In this document: positions 10,220-22,690 of the stretch, in pieces | How positions within the stretch are numbered: the stretch's first letter is position 1 | How the letters are laid out: the number at the start of each line of letters is the position of its first letter | Assembly (NCBI GenBank): GCA_030620095.1 | Contig: JAUTXW010003811.1 | Location: forward strand, 1,095,004-1,159,003 | From: Kuschelorhynchus macadamiae | Taxonomy: Eukaryota; Arthropoda; Insecta; Coleoptera; Curculionidae | DNA: 64,000 bases | Reading direction: 5' to 3' | Program-made: the position numbers and the translations under genes | Notes under the pieces: model-generated | The model's database searches: none | What the model saw: the letters and a program-made list of their open reading frames with translations, nothing else | Told to the model about the DNA's origin: nothing

Positions 10220-10867
10220 TCAATATTTTGAGGTGACTCTGGCCCACAATGCGCCTGTTGAATTTTCTTCGAAAAAATAATAATCAACGACATAATTTCC
10301 CACTATTCCACCCCACACATTCAAGGACCATCTAGTTTGGCTTACAGTTTTAATAATATGTAGATTAGTGGATGCATAATAGTGGAAATTATGGCTGTTG
10401 ACGTATCCATTTTTATGAAACGTAGCTTCGTCGGTACATAGCACTGTATTAAAGAAATACCTGTCCTGGTAAATTTTTTGTTGCGCCCACTGACAAAATT
10501 GAACTCTTTTAACGTGATCTTCGGGGTATAATTCTTGTAGAAGTTGAACATGATAGGGATGTATTTTATTCTTAACCAAAATTTTCTGAACGATTGACCA
10601 ATCAATTTCAGTTTCAGGTGAAATTTGCCTTTGAGAAATATGGGGATTCTCCGTAACTTTAAGCAATACCGTTAAGTGGTTTTCCTCATTATTTACCGTT
10701 TTCGGTCTTTCATTTTTTTCATAATTGACTCTCGTTGTCACAACAAAACGATTTAACAATTTCTCGAATACTTGCTTCTTTGGCTGTCGTCTTTCGGGGT
10801 AAACTTCGTGATATAATCGCTGTGCAAATAAACAGTTTCTGTTACCAGCACCTAATACAAACACCAT
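10220..10867 (-). pseudogene. Mariner-superfamily transposase, truncated
   Basis: The 215-residue frame begins inside the helix-turn-helix region (CLFAQRLYHEVYPERRQPKK). It continues with a second DNA-binding segment (IDWSIVQKILVKNKIHPYHVQ), a loop with YPEDHVKRVQFCQW, and the first catalytic aspartate in LCTDEATFHKNG. RWSLNVWGGIVG and YYFFEENSTG follow, after which similarity ends. The second and third catalytic aspartates are absent, so the protein would be inactive. The style matches the DD41D element at 43540-46392, a likely relative. Confidence 0.75.
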
Positions 10868-11385
10868 GTCAACTAATTTCTCCTTTGAGAACTTTTTGAC
10901 ACTTGTACTTTCTTAAAACTTCTCAGGAATAAACTATGAATAAACAAATCAAAATTTCTGACATGACATCTGATAATTTGACATTATTAATTAAGTCATG
11001 GCCACCTTTTTAAAATCGTCAATTTTTTGCATCTACAGGTTGTCCCGTTTTCATGGTTTTTGTGGGGTATCTCTCTTATTAGTGAAGATAGAGGGTTCTG
11101 GTTTTCGCGACATGATGCTACTTTTTTGTGAAACGAAAGATGACCCGAACGAAATTTTTATGGCCGCCTTCGTTTTTAAGATACAGTGTGAAATTGAAAA
11201 TATTGCATTTCTGGCCCTCCCTCGTATTTCGGTTGTTGTTTAAATTATGGAAAAGGTAAAAACTGGCTCCTATAAAGTGTTTCACGTAGAATTCAGTGGC
11301 GTTGTCAGATTTTTTACGTGAGCTGTCGTTTTGAGATATAACACAAACTTATAATTTTTTAAATGGGACATCCCGTATATTTATA
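10220..11385 (-). mobile_element. 3'-truncated mariner-like element
   Basis: A minus-strand transposase fragment is followed, in its upstream direction, by about 500 bp of non-coding sequence. This ends near 11385 in a degenerate TACGGGATGTCCCATTTAAA, which resembles a mariner terminus of the TACAGGGTGTCCCA type. The other end is lost at about 10220, where the coding sequence stops before the second catalytic aspartate. Confidence 0.6.
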
Positions 11386-12072
11386 TTTTCTATTATTCAG
11401 TTCACAATAAGCTTCTCGAAAATATATAAAGGTATATACTTTTCTATTCGAATCGCCCAGTAATTTGCATTTTTTTAAAGATAGACTCAGTTTTTGGTAG
11501 TAGGCTGGGATTGCCTAAACAAACAAAAGAAAATTGTTGTCATGTTAAATACATTACTTGTCAAAAATCTCTGGTTCGTTTTGACGCTAGACTAGATAGT
11601 TTTCTAATGAAGAAACATTCGACATGTTGCTTCGCTTTGAACAATCTAACGAAGATGTTAACGAGGCTTCGCAACTATATATACTATATAACTATTAAGG
11701 TCTGCTTAGCATTCGTCGTATTTTATAATAAATATATTTTTGTAAAGCTGTTGGCGTTTTAAATATAGGTATCCAGAACGAAGACAACCCTGTAATATTA
11801 CATTTCTTAGAATGAAAAGAAATCTAATTGATTTCGGTCTTTCAATAAGCAATAACAAGGAAAACGAGAAAGACGTAGTTAACGTTCTGGCGTCCTTTGA
11901 TGTAGATCCTTCAAGTTCTTGCTTGGGGTTCCAAAAAAACTTTAAGGAAACAAGGTTATAAACCATTTAAATTCAGATTGGTGCAACACTTATATTCGGG
12001 CGACGAGCAGCGTCGTATGATTTTCTGTAACTGGTATCTAGAAAAATGCGATTATAACCCTTACTTTTATAG
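11386..12072. other. Non-coding stretch with nothing recognised
   Basis: Only short chance frames are present. No terminal repeats or conserved motifs were seen. Confidence 0.5.
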
Positions 12073-12380
12073 CAGGGGCGTGCAGGCAGTGCTTCCCTAA
12101 AAAAATTACAAAACATCTTCTAAAATGTAATTTTTGAAATAGGAAACCATTAATTTAGTTTATATTAAAAATGCTAAAATATTATCTTAATTATCAAGTC
12201 CATAATAAATGCGGCCTTAAGTCCGACCCAGCCACAATAGAATATCAAATAGAACCTATGCGGGCCGCTAGCGTCTCTGCAGCTAAGTCCTGTATGCTTG
12301 ATTTCCTGTGAATCGAGCCAGAGGTTATTGAACTTTCCACCGGCTGTTTGCAATTTTTGCATTTCAGTCACGTGCTTTAA

Positions 12381-15103
12381 GTGGTGGCGGAAGCTATCGT
12401 TAGAGTAGGTTCTTTGTTTGAACGGCTATCCGTGTGTTGTGTGATACGTATGTCACGTCGTGCGTGGTGCGATATGGAAGACAATAATACCGACGTAGAT
12501 ATGCAAATACCGTCAAATTCGGCTGTCGGTAATAACGTTGAAAATGTTGGAGAATTTAGTAAGAAGAGTGTGTGTGAATGTGTGGTGTGTGTCTTAATAA
12601 TAAAGGGATTTTCAACATTAAACTTCGCTGATAACCTTCAAATAATTTACAAAGAAAGGGCAAAACCGCCTATGAAAAATTTAACCACAAAAATGACAAA
12701 CTGTATTAGAAATTTTTATCCGGAAAAACAATACGAACAATTTAAATGGCTAACAGGGTGTGAAAATATAAGTAAATTATTTTGTTGGCCATATTTACTT
12801 TTTGAACATAAAAAAGGTGTCTGGAATAAAACTGGTTTTTCCGATTTAAACAATTTCCATAAAGCTGTAAAAAGACACATTATGTCCAAAGCGCATTTAC
12901 AAGTCGTCATAAAAGAAAAAGTCTTCGACAAAACCAGAATTGAACACGCCCTTAATAAACAGTTGGAAATTAGGCATCGCCAACACAATGAACTAGTCGA
13001 TAAAAATAGGCAAATATTAAGAAGACTTATCGATGTTGTTTGTTTTCTCGGACAGCACGAATTGGGATTTAGAGGTCATGACGAAACAAGGGTTTCTTCA
13101 AATAGAGGAAATTTTCAAGATTTACTTAGTTTAATGGCTAAATATGATGATTGTTTGAACGGCTATCCGTGTGTTGTGTGATACGTATGTCACGTCGTGC
13201 GTGGTGCGATATTGAAGACAATAATACCGACGTAGATATGCAAATACCGTCAAATTCGGCTGTCGGTAATAACGTTGAAAATGTTGGAGAATTTAGTAAG
13301 AAGAGTGTGTGTGAATGTGTGGTGTGTGTCTTAATAATAAAGGGATTTTCAACATTAAACCTCGCTGATAAGCTTCAAATAATTTACAAAGAAAGGGCAA
13401 AACCGCCTATGAAAAATTTAACCACAAAAATGACAAACTGTATTAGAAATTTTTATCCGGAAAAACAATAAATGGCTAACAGGGTGTGAAAATATAAGTA
13501 AATTATTTTGTTGGCCATATTTACTTTTTGAACATAAAAAAGGTGTCTGGAATAAAACTGGTTTTTCCGATTTAAACAATTTCCATAAAGCTGTAAAAAG
13601 ACACATTATGTCCAAAACGCATTTACAGGTCGTCATAAAAGAAAAAGTCTTCGACAAAACCAGAATTGAACACGCTCTTAATAAACAGTTGGAAATTAGG
13701 CATCGCCAACACAATGAACTAGTCGATAAAAATAGGCAAATATTAAGAAGACTTATCGATGTTGTTTGTTTTCTCGGACAGCACGAATTGGGATTTAGAG
13801 GTCATGACGAAACAAGGGTTTCTTCAAATAGAGGAAATTTTCAAGATTTACTTAGTTTAATGGCTAAATATGATGATTGCTTAAAAAATCATTTAGAACA
13901 CTCTAGCGTTTTTGCGGAACGTCGAATCGAATCCAGAATGATTTAATTTCCGCTGTTGCAACCATTATTCTAAAAAGAATTAAGCAGGAGATTGGCGAGG
14001 CCCGGTTCATTGCTATTGTTCTGGACTAAACAACTGATGTCACTAATTTTAGCCAATAATCTATAGTAATACGCTACGTTAAAACAGACAGAAGTACTCA
14101 AGAGCGATTTTAAGGTTTTAAGAATGTGTCCGAAAATCGTACAGTAGATGCTTTATATACCGTAGTTTATAACGTTACTAAAGAAATTAATGGAGAGAAA
14201 AAATTAGTTGCTCAAAGCTATGATGGAGCTGCAGTGATGGCAGGACAATTAGGGGGTCTGCAAGTTGAAGTTCGAGAAACTTTCTCAAGTGCTGTGTTTG
14301 TCCATTGTTTTGCTCATAAATTAAATTTAGTTTTATCCCAGTCCATCCATCACATTAAAGAGTGTAAAGTATTTTTCGTTACTTTAATTGGCATGGCTGC
14401 TTTTTTTTCCAAGTCAACAAAACGTACACAAGCTTTTTCAGTCTTTTCAGAAATATTTCCATTCTCGGATAATGTTTTTAATATATTACAAACTAAAACA
14501 AATGATATTACTTTTTGCCTAAAAAGAAGTGGATGATTTTAAGTCCATGTTAAGCCAAAAAAGAGATGACTTTGACCTCTTTTGGGAGAAAAGGATGACG
14601 TTAAACGTAGAGCCACAAGCCAAGCGTCTTCGAACAGACAAGGAGATGTTCAAACATCATACAGACGCCTCTTTTATGAAATAATCGATCAAATTCAGCA
14701 ACATATAAACTATAGATTTAACGGTTTAAATGATTTTAAATTCCTCGAGCTCTGCAATTTTGATGCATTTAAAGGAAAAACTTTTTCAGAAGATGCATTT
14801 AAATCTCTTCTTCGTCATTATGGCCAGTTCTTCGACCGAGTGTTACTGCGATCTGAACTAAAAGTGATTTACGAAACTGATGACATTAGCGCAAAAAATA
14901 ACGCTAAGGAACTAATGCAATTTTTAAAAGACAAGGAGTTGGAAGATGCCTACACCGGAGTGTCGAAATAGTGTGAATTAGTATTGACAATACCTGCCAC
15001 AAGCTCATCAGTAGAACGCAATATTTCAACACTTAAACGTATAAAAAATGTCATGAGAAATTCAACGGGACAGGACAGCGCATACATCGCTGTTGTCCAT
15101 TGA
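12381..15103 (+). pseudogene. hAT transposase (ZMYM1-like), broken
   Basis: The reading frame is in pieces: about 12381-13181, 13151-13471, 13608-13946, 14126-14536 and 14582-14971, plus a short tail to about 15103. The N-terminal part carries a TTF-type zinc-finger region (KWLTGCENISKLFCWPYLLF and FHKAVKRHIMSKAHL). Next is a DUF4371-like block (ELGFRGHDETRVSSNRGNFQDLL). The catalytic centre is decayed: the first aspartate region ends in a stop near 14028, while SYDGAAVMAGQLGG (second aspartate) and FVHCFAHKLNL remain. The tail TSSSVERNISTLKRIKNVMR is the hAT dimerisation region. Compared with copy 2, about 160 bp are missing near 14440. No active product is expected. Confidence 0.8.
12421..13883 (+). 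repeat. Tandem duplication of the 5' transposase region in hAT copy 1
   Basis: The sequence from AACGGCTATCCGTG at 12421 restarts at 13158, an offset of 737 bp, and runs nearly unchanged to about 13883. The second unit has an 11-bp deletion at about 13468 and a few substitutions. The junction lies in GATTGTTTGAAC. The very high similarity implies a recent duplication. Confidence 0.9.
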
Positions 15104-15258
15104 GAATAAACTTCTCCAAATTAAGTCGGAGCATCGACGTTTTTATGATGACGTCATTAACGAATTTGCAAAAAATGATTGAAGAATCGAAATACATTGC
15201 AAATAGGTAAGTTTCTACAAATTGCTTCCCTTTCTTAACATTTTACCGTACGCCCCTG

Positions 15259-16498
15259 GAAGATACTCACTTTATGCAGTAATCAACAAATTTTCTACTA
15301 CTTTCAAAGAATAGTTAATAATAACTTTTGATCAAAATGATAATAATTTACAGAAGCATTTAGAATATTTAGCAGCAGGCCCCTGCGGGGTCCTTTTATC
15401 TTTCGATTAAAAATCTGCACGGAAATCTTGCCCTACCACACGAAAAAATATTATAAAATTATAAAGCCATAAAAAAATATTATAAAATGATATAGCCAAA
15501 AAAACGCGATTTAATAGGTTGTCCGAGCCACCCTTTCCCACAGGTCCGTGATACTCATGTTCCCTCGAAATTATTCTATTTTAGAAATAACAGTTCCCCG
15601 TTTAGTGGCTTGACAGTTCGGTAATTTATGACAAGCCCCGACCCTGCAATTTCGCGTCAGCTACCTTGGCCACTTAAAATTTTATTGCTGTCCCAAATAA
15701 TATTAAAACAATTTCCTCCGTCTGGTGGGTACCCGAGACCCGGTTTTATTGCGTTTTTTTCGGTGCCCGCAACAACCCGTAATATATATGTTTAAGGGGG
15801 CATCCGCTTATATGTGTCGATTTTTATTATAACATTTAAGTTAAATGTTAAATTGAACTATTAGAGCCGATTATTCCCCGAAGAAATTGGGCCAAAGAAG
15901 CCGCACCGTCGTTAGATCATATTCCGGGGGCATTAGGTGTAATTATTTAATTAAAACCATGGGCTACGAGGCCTAGATTCGATCACTGATCAACAAATTT
16001 AAAGTTTTTTTATGGGGCCTACGCAAAAATAAGATCCAAATTCAATTTCAAAATCAAATAGTATATTGCCAACGATCATATTATGTAATATAGGGTCGTC
16101 AATAAATGGTTTATATAAATAAAACAGAAAATAGGTACAAAAAATATAGAAAAAAAAAAACATACAAACAATATTAAAAGAACAACTATTAGTTTATAGT
16201 ATTTGTTAAAAGAAAAATGGTAGAACACATGAAAAATACAAACAACTTGCTAAAACTAATCAAAAAAATTAAAGAGGTCGAAATTGCAGCTAAGAAAAAA
16301 GAAAAAAATAATACTTGCACTAGGTTGTGTGGGTATGAAGATTCCAGGCACATTAAAACCTAATAGGAGAAAAAATAAAATAAAATAAATTTTACTCAGA
16401 TATTTGTTTCGCTGAAAAATGTTTGTGTTTCCTTCACGAAAATGTTTTCATTCTGAATATTTTTAATTCTTTGAGGTAGATTCTTAATATCTTGATGC
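15259..16498. other. Spacer between the two hAT copies
   Basis: The spacer contains no supportable gene. Its left half is less AT-rich around 15540-15980, but no motif was recognised there. Confidence 0.5.
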
Positions 16499-19039
16499 CA
16501 AGGGCGTTCGGTGAAATTTTAAGAAAGGGAAGCAATTTTTAGAAACTTACCTATTTGTAATGTAATTCGATTCTTCCATCATTTTTTGCAAATTCTAAAA
16601 AACGTCGATGCTCCGACATATTTTAGAGAAGTTTATTTTCAATGGACAACACCGATGTATGCGAAAGTCTCTCCTGACCTGTAGAATTTGTCACGAAATT
16701 TTTTATACGTTTAAGTGTTGAAAAATTGCATTCTACTGATGAACTTGTGATAGGTTTTGTCAAAACTAATTCACACAATTTCGATACTTCGGTTCCTTAA
16801 CGTTATTTTTTACACTAATATCATCAGTTTCGTTAATCACTTTTAGTTCAGATCGCAGTAACACTCGGTCGAAGAACTGGCCATAATGAAGAAGAAGAGA
16901 TTTAAACGCATCTTCTGGAAAAGTTTTTCCTTTAAATGCATCAAAATTGCAGAGCTCGAGGAATTTAAAATCATTTAAACCGTTAAATCTATAGTTTATT
17001 TGTTGCTGAATTTGATCGATTATTTCATAAAAGAGGCGTCTGTATGATGTTTGAGACATCTCTCACCTTGTCTGTTTGAACACGCTTGGCTGTGGCTTGT
17101 TTTCTCCCAAAATAGGTCAAAGTCATCTCTTTTTTGGCTTAACATGGACTTAAAATCATCCACTTTTTTTAGGCAAAAAGCAATATCATTTGTTTTAGTT
17201 TGTAATATATTAAAAACATTGTCCGAGAGTGGAAATATTTCTGAAAATATGTTCAACAAATAACTAAAATTAAAATCTCGTTTCAAACAGTCCAAAAACC
17301 CCCTCGAACTAATTATGGCTTCTGAGTCTCACGTTGCATTATTTTCTATTATATTCTCAAATAGTTCAATCAGTGATTCACGATTTTCAAATACTGTTAA
17401 CACAAGTCTTCCATTATAGTTCCACCTAGTAGGAGCTACTTTGGGTAATCGTTTGTGGACAATGGAGTCCAAAGCTTTTGTACGTTTTGTTGACTTGGAA
17501 ATAAAGCAGCCATGCCACTTAGAGTAACTAAAAATACTTTACACTCTTTAATGTGATGATGGACTAGGATAAAACTAAATTTAATTTATGAGCAAAACAA
17601 TGGACAAACACAGCACTTGGGAAAGTTTCTCGAACTTTAGCTTGCAGACCCCCTAATTGTCCTGCCATCACTGCAGCTTATAAACTACGGTATATAATGC
17701 ATCTGCTGTACGATTTTCGGACACATTCTTAAAACCTAAAAATCGCTCTTGAATACTTCCGTCTGTGTTAATTTAGCGTATTACTATAGATAATTGGCTA
17801 AAATTAGCGATATCAGTTGTTTCGTCCAGAACAATAGCAATAAACTGCGCCTCGCCAATCTCCTGCTTAATTCTTTTTAGAATAATGGTTGCAACAGCGG
17901 AAATTAAATCATTCTGGATTCGATTCGACGTTCCGAGAAAAACGCTAGACTGCTCTAAATGATTTTTTAAGCAATCATCATATTTAGCCATTAAACTAAG
18001 TAAATCTTGAAAATTTCCTCTATTTGAAGAAACCCTTGTTTCGTCATGACCTCTAAATCCCAATTCATGCTGTCCGAGAAAACCAACAACATCGATAAAT
18101 CTTCTTAATATTTGACTATTTTTATTGACTAGTTCATTGTGTTAGCGGTAACTAATTTCCAATTGTTTATTAAGGGCGTGTGGTTGCGTGGCAATTCTGG
18201 GTTTGCCGAAGACTTTTTCTGGCGGCCTGTAAATGCGCTTTGGACGTAATGCGTCTTTTTACAGCTTTATGGAAATTGTTTAAATCGAAAAAACCAGTTT
18301 TATTCCAGAGACCTTTTTCATTTTCAAAAAGTAAACATGGCCAACAAAATAATTTACTTATATTTTTACACCCTGTTAGCCATTTAAATTGTTCGTATTG
18401 TTTTTCCGGATAAAAATGTCCAATACAGTTTTTCATTTTTGTGGTTCCTTTGGAAATTATTTGAAGCTTATCAGCGAAGTTTAATGTTGAAAATCTCTTT
18501 ATTATTAAGACATACACCACACAGTCACACATACTCTTCTTACTAAATTCTCCAACATTTTCAATGTTATTACCGACAGCCGAAGTTGACGGTATTTGCA
18601 TATCCACGTCGGTATTATTGTCTTCCATATCGCACCATGCACGACGCGACGTACGTATCACTCAACACACGGATAGCCAAAGAACCTACTCCAACGATAG
18701 CTTCCGCCACCACTTAAAGCTCGCGACTGAAATGCAAAAATTACAAACAGCCGGTGAAAAGTTCAATAACCCCTGGCTCGATTCACAGGAAATGCAGCAT
18801 ACAGGACTTGGCTGCAGAGAAGCTAGCTGCCCGCATAGGTTCTATTCGATATTCTATTGTGGCTGGGTCGGAGTCAAGACCGCATTTATTATGGGCTTGA
18901 TAATTAAGATAATATTTTAGCATTTTTAATATAAACTAAATTAATGGTTTCCTATTTCAAAAATTCCATTTTAGAAGATGTTTTGTAATTTTTTTTGGGA
19001 AGCATTGCTTCCCTTGCTTCCATGGAGTGCACGCCCCTG
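16499..19039 (-). mobile_element. hAT element copy 2, opposite orientation to copy 1
   Basis: The ends read CAAGGGCGTTCGG at 16499 and GCACGCCCCTG at 19029-19039, matching copy 1. Subterminal sequences and coding blocks are homologous to copy 1 on the other strand. The copies thus form an inverted pair separated by about 1.2 kb. The 737-bp duplication is absent here, so it arose only in copy 1. Confidence 0.8.
16766..18661 (-). pseudogene. hAT transposase (ZMYM1-like), broken, copy 2
   Basis: Minus-strand pieces at 18661-18170, 18063-17773, 17295-17020 and 17059-16766 follow the same domain order as copy 1. The zinc-finger region contains KWLTGCKNISKLFCWPCLLF. The DUF4371-like block is followed by an intact first catalytic region (IVLDETTDIANFSQLSIV), which in copy 1 has a stop. 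Copy 2 also keeps a middle section around 17300-17500 that copy 1 lost. It has its own stops, frameshifts and a garbled stretch near 18170-18230. Neither copy encodes a full transposase. Confidence 0.8.
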
Positions 19040-19059
19040 TTAACAAAATTGTAATATTC

Positions 19060-19790
19060 AATTAGTCAATTTTCTTTCGTTTTTAGACCTCCATCTTGTA
19101 TACAGATTCCGGGTTCTCTCGAAGAAACTATTTCCAACAGTAATCCGCCAACATTGGAACGTTCCATTTTTCCTGATGCTTGCTCTCCATAATAGCAATT
19201 TCTTGATTAAATCATTCTCCGTGTTCGTCACTAACGTCTCCACAATTTTCAGGGAAGTATTATAGGTGGGAGTGTAGAAAATGTATTTTCAGCGACATAT
19301 TACATCCAATTTTTTCGTAATATTTTAGAAGTTTATTTATAATTTCTGGATAATTGTGTGCTCTTTTATTTTCGAGAAAATGGGTTAAAACCATTGTAAA
19401 GATATTTCATCTGTTCCGTGTCCATCAAGCACAATGTCAAATTCAGATTCCCTAAGAAGTTGTCTTATCTGGGGCACCACAAATATTCCCTCCTTAATTT
19501 TGGCTTCACTTATTCTGGGAAATTTTTGTTTTAGGTAATTGAAGGCTGGACCATCTCTGTTCATATATTTAACAAAGTTTTTCACTAAGCCAAGTTTAAT
19601 ATGTAATGGTGGAAGTAAAATTTTATTTGGAGATATTAAAGGAATATATAAATATTTTTCACTTCCGGTTTAAAAAATTGTCTTTGTAGACACAATTTTT
19701 TTTATATTGATCCATTTTAGCTCGGCTATCCCATTCGCAAAAAAAAAAGCAGCAGTACTTTGTATATCCTAACTGCATACCCAGTAAAAT
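19060..19790 (-). pseudogene. Relic of a multi-copy arthropod ORF family of unknown function
   Basis: Minus-strand translation gives, in order, CEWDSRA (about 19735), ILLPPLHIKLGLVKNFVK (about 19620-19567), FNYLKQKFPRISEAKIKEG and PQIRQLLRESEFD (to about 19430). After a gap it gives NYPEIINKLL, LKIHFLHSHL (about 19290), YFPENCGDVSDEHGE and MESKHQEKWNVPMLADYCWK (to about 19135). These strings match, from memory, a long uncharacterised protein present in many copies in arthropod genomes (the LLPPLHIKLGLMK / FLHSHLDYFPKNCG family). Several stops interrupt the frame. I do not know its function; its copy number suggests a mobile or element-borne gene. Confidence 0.6.
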
Positions 19791-20554
19791 AGCTATTACT
19801 TTCCAAAGTGCATAAATTTGCCAATCATATTGCTGGATTTGCTATAACGTAACTATAAATAAGAAAATCTGAGGTTCATAAAATAGTCCCCTTTAGAAAA
19901 GATTGTGAAATATTAAGATATTTAAATTATCTATTGAAATAACACTCCCGGCCTGTAAATCCCCTTTATATAAGTTAAGTTACATCTAACTGTAAAAATC
20001 TCATAAAAAAAATTGCTGTTTAAATAAAGTTAGGAAGACTAAATCTTTTTAGCTGCCAAAATATTTTACTAAAACAAACTACGTGATTAAAAGCTACAAG
20101 GAACGTATTTAAAAAATTTTAAATAGTTTTAAAGTTAGGGGAAAAGATAATTTCTAACAGCTGTCAAAAAAAGTATGTTTTTTAAAATAAATTAATCCAC
20201 CAAAAATTACAAGGGAATGTAAAACCGTATTTAAAAATTTTAAGCAGTTCAGAAGTTAGGGGAAAAAACAATTTTTTTGACAGTTGTCAAAAAGCATTTT
20301 TTTTTTAATAAATAATGCTACTAAAAGTTAAATGGAACTTTTAGTAGCTGTTATTTTTATTTAATAAAATTGCCCATTCTAATTACAAAAAAACTCTAAA
20401 CCTGAATTTCTACAATATAACTTGTATACTTAACCTAAGCTAACCTAGCAAGGTTTCAAAGATCAAATAGTGAAAACCGTTACAAAAATTACATTAAACT
20501 AGAGCCAATTCTTGAACATTCGATTTTCATTTAATTATAACAGTGCATTTATTA
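19791..20554. other. AT-rich stretch with nothing recognised
   Basis: No coding or structural signal was found. Short poly-T/A-rich text with similar phrases near 20100-20350 (GTTAGGGGAAAA, CAGTTGTCAAAAA) suggests a decayed local duplication. Confidence 0.4.
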
Positions 20555-20701
20555 CCAAAAACCCCAAATCAATACTTATAATCCTACAAAAGTTCTAGTA
20601 GAAAAAAGAATTAAAGATTCACAGCTGGGAAAACAAAATTTCTTCCATTTATTACCCAAAAATTTATATTGAACAAACAGGCAGAACGTTTAAATAAAGT
20701 G

Positions 20702-22690
20702 TTAACCCTTTATCGGTTTATGTGACCATATGGTAACATAGATTTTTATAACCATTAACGGTCACAACGCTAAGAACGTCTTGTAAAATTCTGAAACTTC
20801 TGCTGTTATATCAGAAAAAAATGCTGATCTATTTAAGTATTTATATTTCTTTACTTATAAATTTTATGAAAATATGAATTGTAACCATATGGTAACATTG
20901 AACAATAAAAGAACTTTTTTATTAAATAAAATTGTTTTTATTATAATAATCAATTTAATTTTGATTAACATGAAAATCTTTGAAACAATTTTTTGCTTCT
21001 GTAAAACATAGTCTGGGGTCGCATTTAATACAAAAAACAATTTCTGCACCTGCCTTTACTGGTATATACAGGCCAGTGTCCCAAGGAATCAAAAGTTATG
21101 TGGCCTTTCAACAACTGGCCGCCGAATTTTGGGTATATCATTTCAGACAGCCCTTTCTGGCTTCCTTTCCACAACTACTTAAAGACTTGGCAATATCTAG
21201 CCTAAAGTTTTTTGGCATGTATTTTTTCTGGCCTAGAGCAACGCAGTCTTTTCTGTAAAGCAGCCATGCATTTACCACAGATACATCAAGGAGGTAAGCA
21301 AAAATACAAAAAAATCTCTTTGCCTTATGGGGAGTTTTGTACAGAAGCGTTTGCTGTAAACACCCCCCATATGTTTGTTGTACTGTATAACTATTGATGG
21401 ACACTCTATATCTATTTTTGATTTGGCATTTTTGCAAAAAGCGCCATAAAGGGTACTTCCTAATAAAACAGGTTTATTATCTACCCATTTTGTAATGATG
21501 ATACCTTTGTCTTTGTCAAAATTTTCCCCGCCCTTGTTTTTGTAGGACTTTGTCTGTATCAATGGGACATCCAGCGTTATTGCTGCGTAGTGTTCAAGGC
21601 TATATATTTTCATTTTATTTTTGAGATAAAGGAAAAGTTGCAGGCCTGCAAAATAATTGTCGAAAAAGAGACTTGAATTATCAGGGTCATGCAGGGATTT
21701 TGAAAGGGCTATAACAATGGAAGCTCCAACGCCCAAATTTGATTCTTCTTCAGTTATTTCATTTCTGGTTCCAACAAGTTGTGGTATTTTTTTTGCAATA
21801 AATTACCCACTCGTCCACTGAAACTGATTACAAATAACGAAAAACTCTTTTCTGCAAAAGGAACCTTGAAGTATCGGTCAGTAGTATTATCCGTAATGTC
21901 ATTGTTATTGAAGTGTATAAAACGCCTTAAAGTTTTAAAACGTCTAATTGGCATCAAGGATGCTACCTGCCTACGTGTACCGCTTGCCCAGTAATCTTGA
22001 TAGGATGGAAGTATTATTCCCATATATAATAAACAGGATATAAAAATACATCTTGAATACTGTAAAGATTAGTTTGAAATATCAGACATTATGTCAAGTG
22101 AAAACAAAAATATTCAATAGGAGTACTTCATCATTGAAAACAGGAATAAAAGTGCCAATGGTCCAGTTGAATGCTACTTCTGGTAGTTTCTTTTTTTTCT
22201 TTAGGGGTGGCTCAATAACTTGTTTTCTTTTAAATATAAAAATCTAAAATTTTTATAATATTATATAAAATAAAATGCAGTCTTTTATGAAATGTTACCT
22301 TCCGACAAAAATCCCAAATCAATACTTATAATCTTACAAAAGAGGAAGGGGTGGCAGATTCGGTAAATGGGCGCGAAAATCTAAAAAGATATCTACAGTG
22401 GGCAATGTAACCAGAAAAAAATGAAGCTTATACTAAAATAATCTATAAAATTACTCACCTGTTATGTCTAGAAAATACCACTAAATTTGGAATAAAACTG
22501 GAATAATTTTTATTAGTTCAAATAATTACATTTATATCTAGTTGCAACATAACCACAAAAATACAAAATTTCACACGTGGCAAACCCATTTATTACTCAC
22601 AGTTGTAACCAATCTCCTAAATTTATATTGAACAACGTATCCATATGGTTACAATGACTAATAAATGTATGTTTTAAATAAAGATATTAA
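20702..22690 (-). mobile_element. piggyBac element 1, degenerate, nested in a PLE
   Basis: The left end is TTAA followed by CCCTTTATCGG (20702-20716), the piggyBac pattern. The right end, near 22650-22690, is degenerate (a GACTAATAAATG text mirrors the left terminus). A palindromic subterminal motif with CCATATGG occurs at 20726, 20885 and 22641. A 32-bp phrase around CCCAAATCAATACTTATAAT is repeated at about 20563 and 22310. The right boundary is uncertain. Confidence 0.6.
20970..22023 (-). pseudogene. piggyBac transposase, broken copy 1
   Basis: Minus-strand pieces: 22023-21754 holds the N-terminal part of the core (SLMPIRRFKTLRRFIHFNN). 21736-21272 holds SSLFFDNYFAGLQLFLYL, with a catalytic aspartate in FFDNYF, then KPVLLGSTLYG and QYNKHMGGVYSKR. 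The latter normally ends in GGVD, so the third catalytic aspartate appears to be tyrosine here. Downstream, after frameshifts, are KFGGQLLKGH and a cysteine-rich C-terminus (GRCRNC, CIKCDPRLCF, NCFKDFH), the usual zinc-binding tail. The element is dead. Confidence 0.75.

Larger units (their letters stand above)
12073..15258 (+). mobile_element. hAT element copy 1
   Basis: The left end reads CAGGGGCGTGC at 12073 and the right end GTACGCCCCTG at 15248-15258, which are complementary hAT-type termini. Both subterminal regions recur, in opposite orientation, in copy 2 (16499-19039). No 8-bp target duplication is evident at these ends. Inside lies a broken hAT transposase of the ZMYM1-like class, with a 737-bp tandem duplication. 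Confidence 0.8.
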
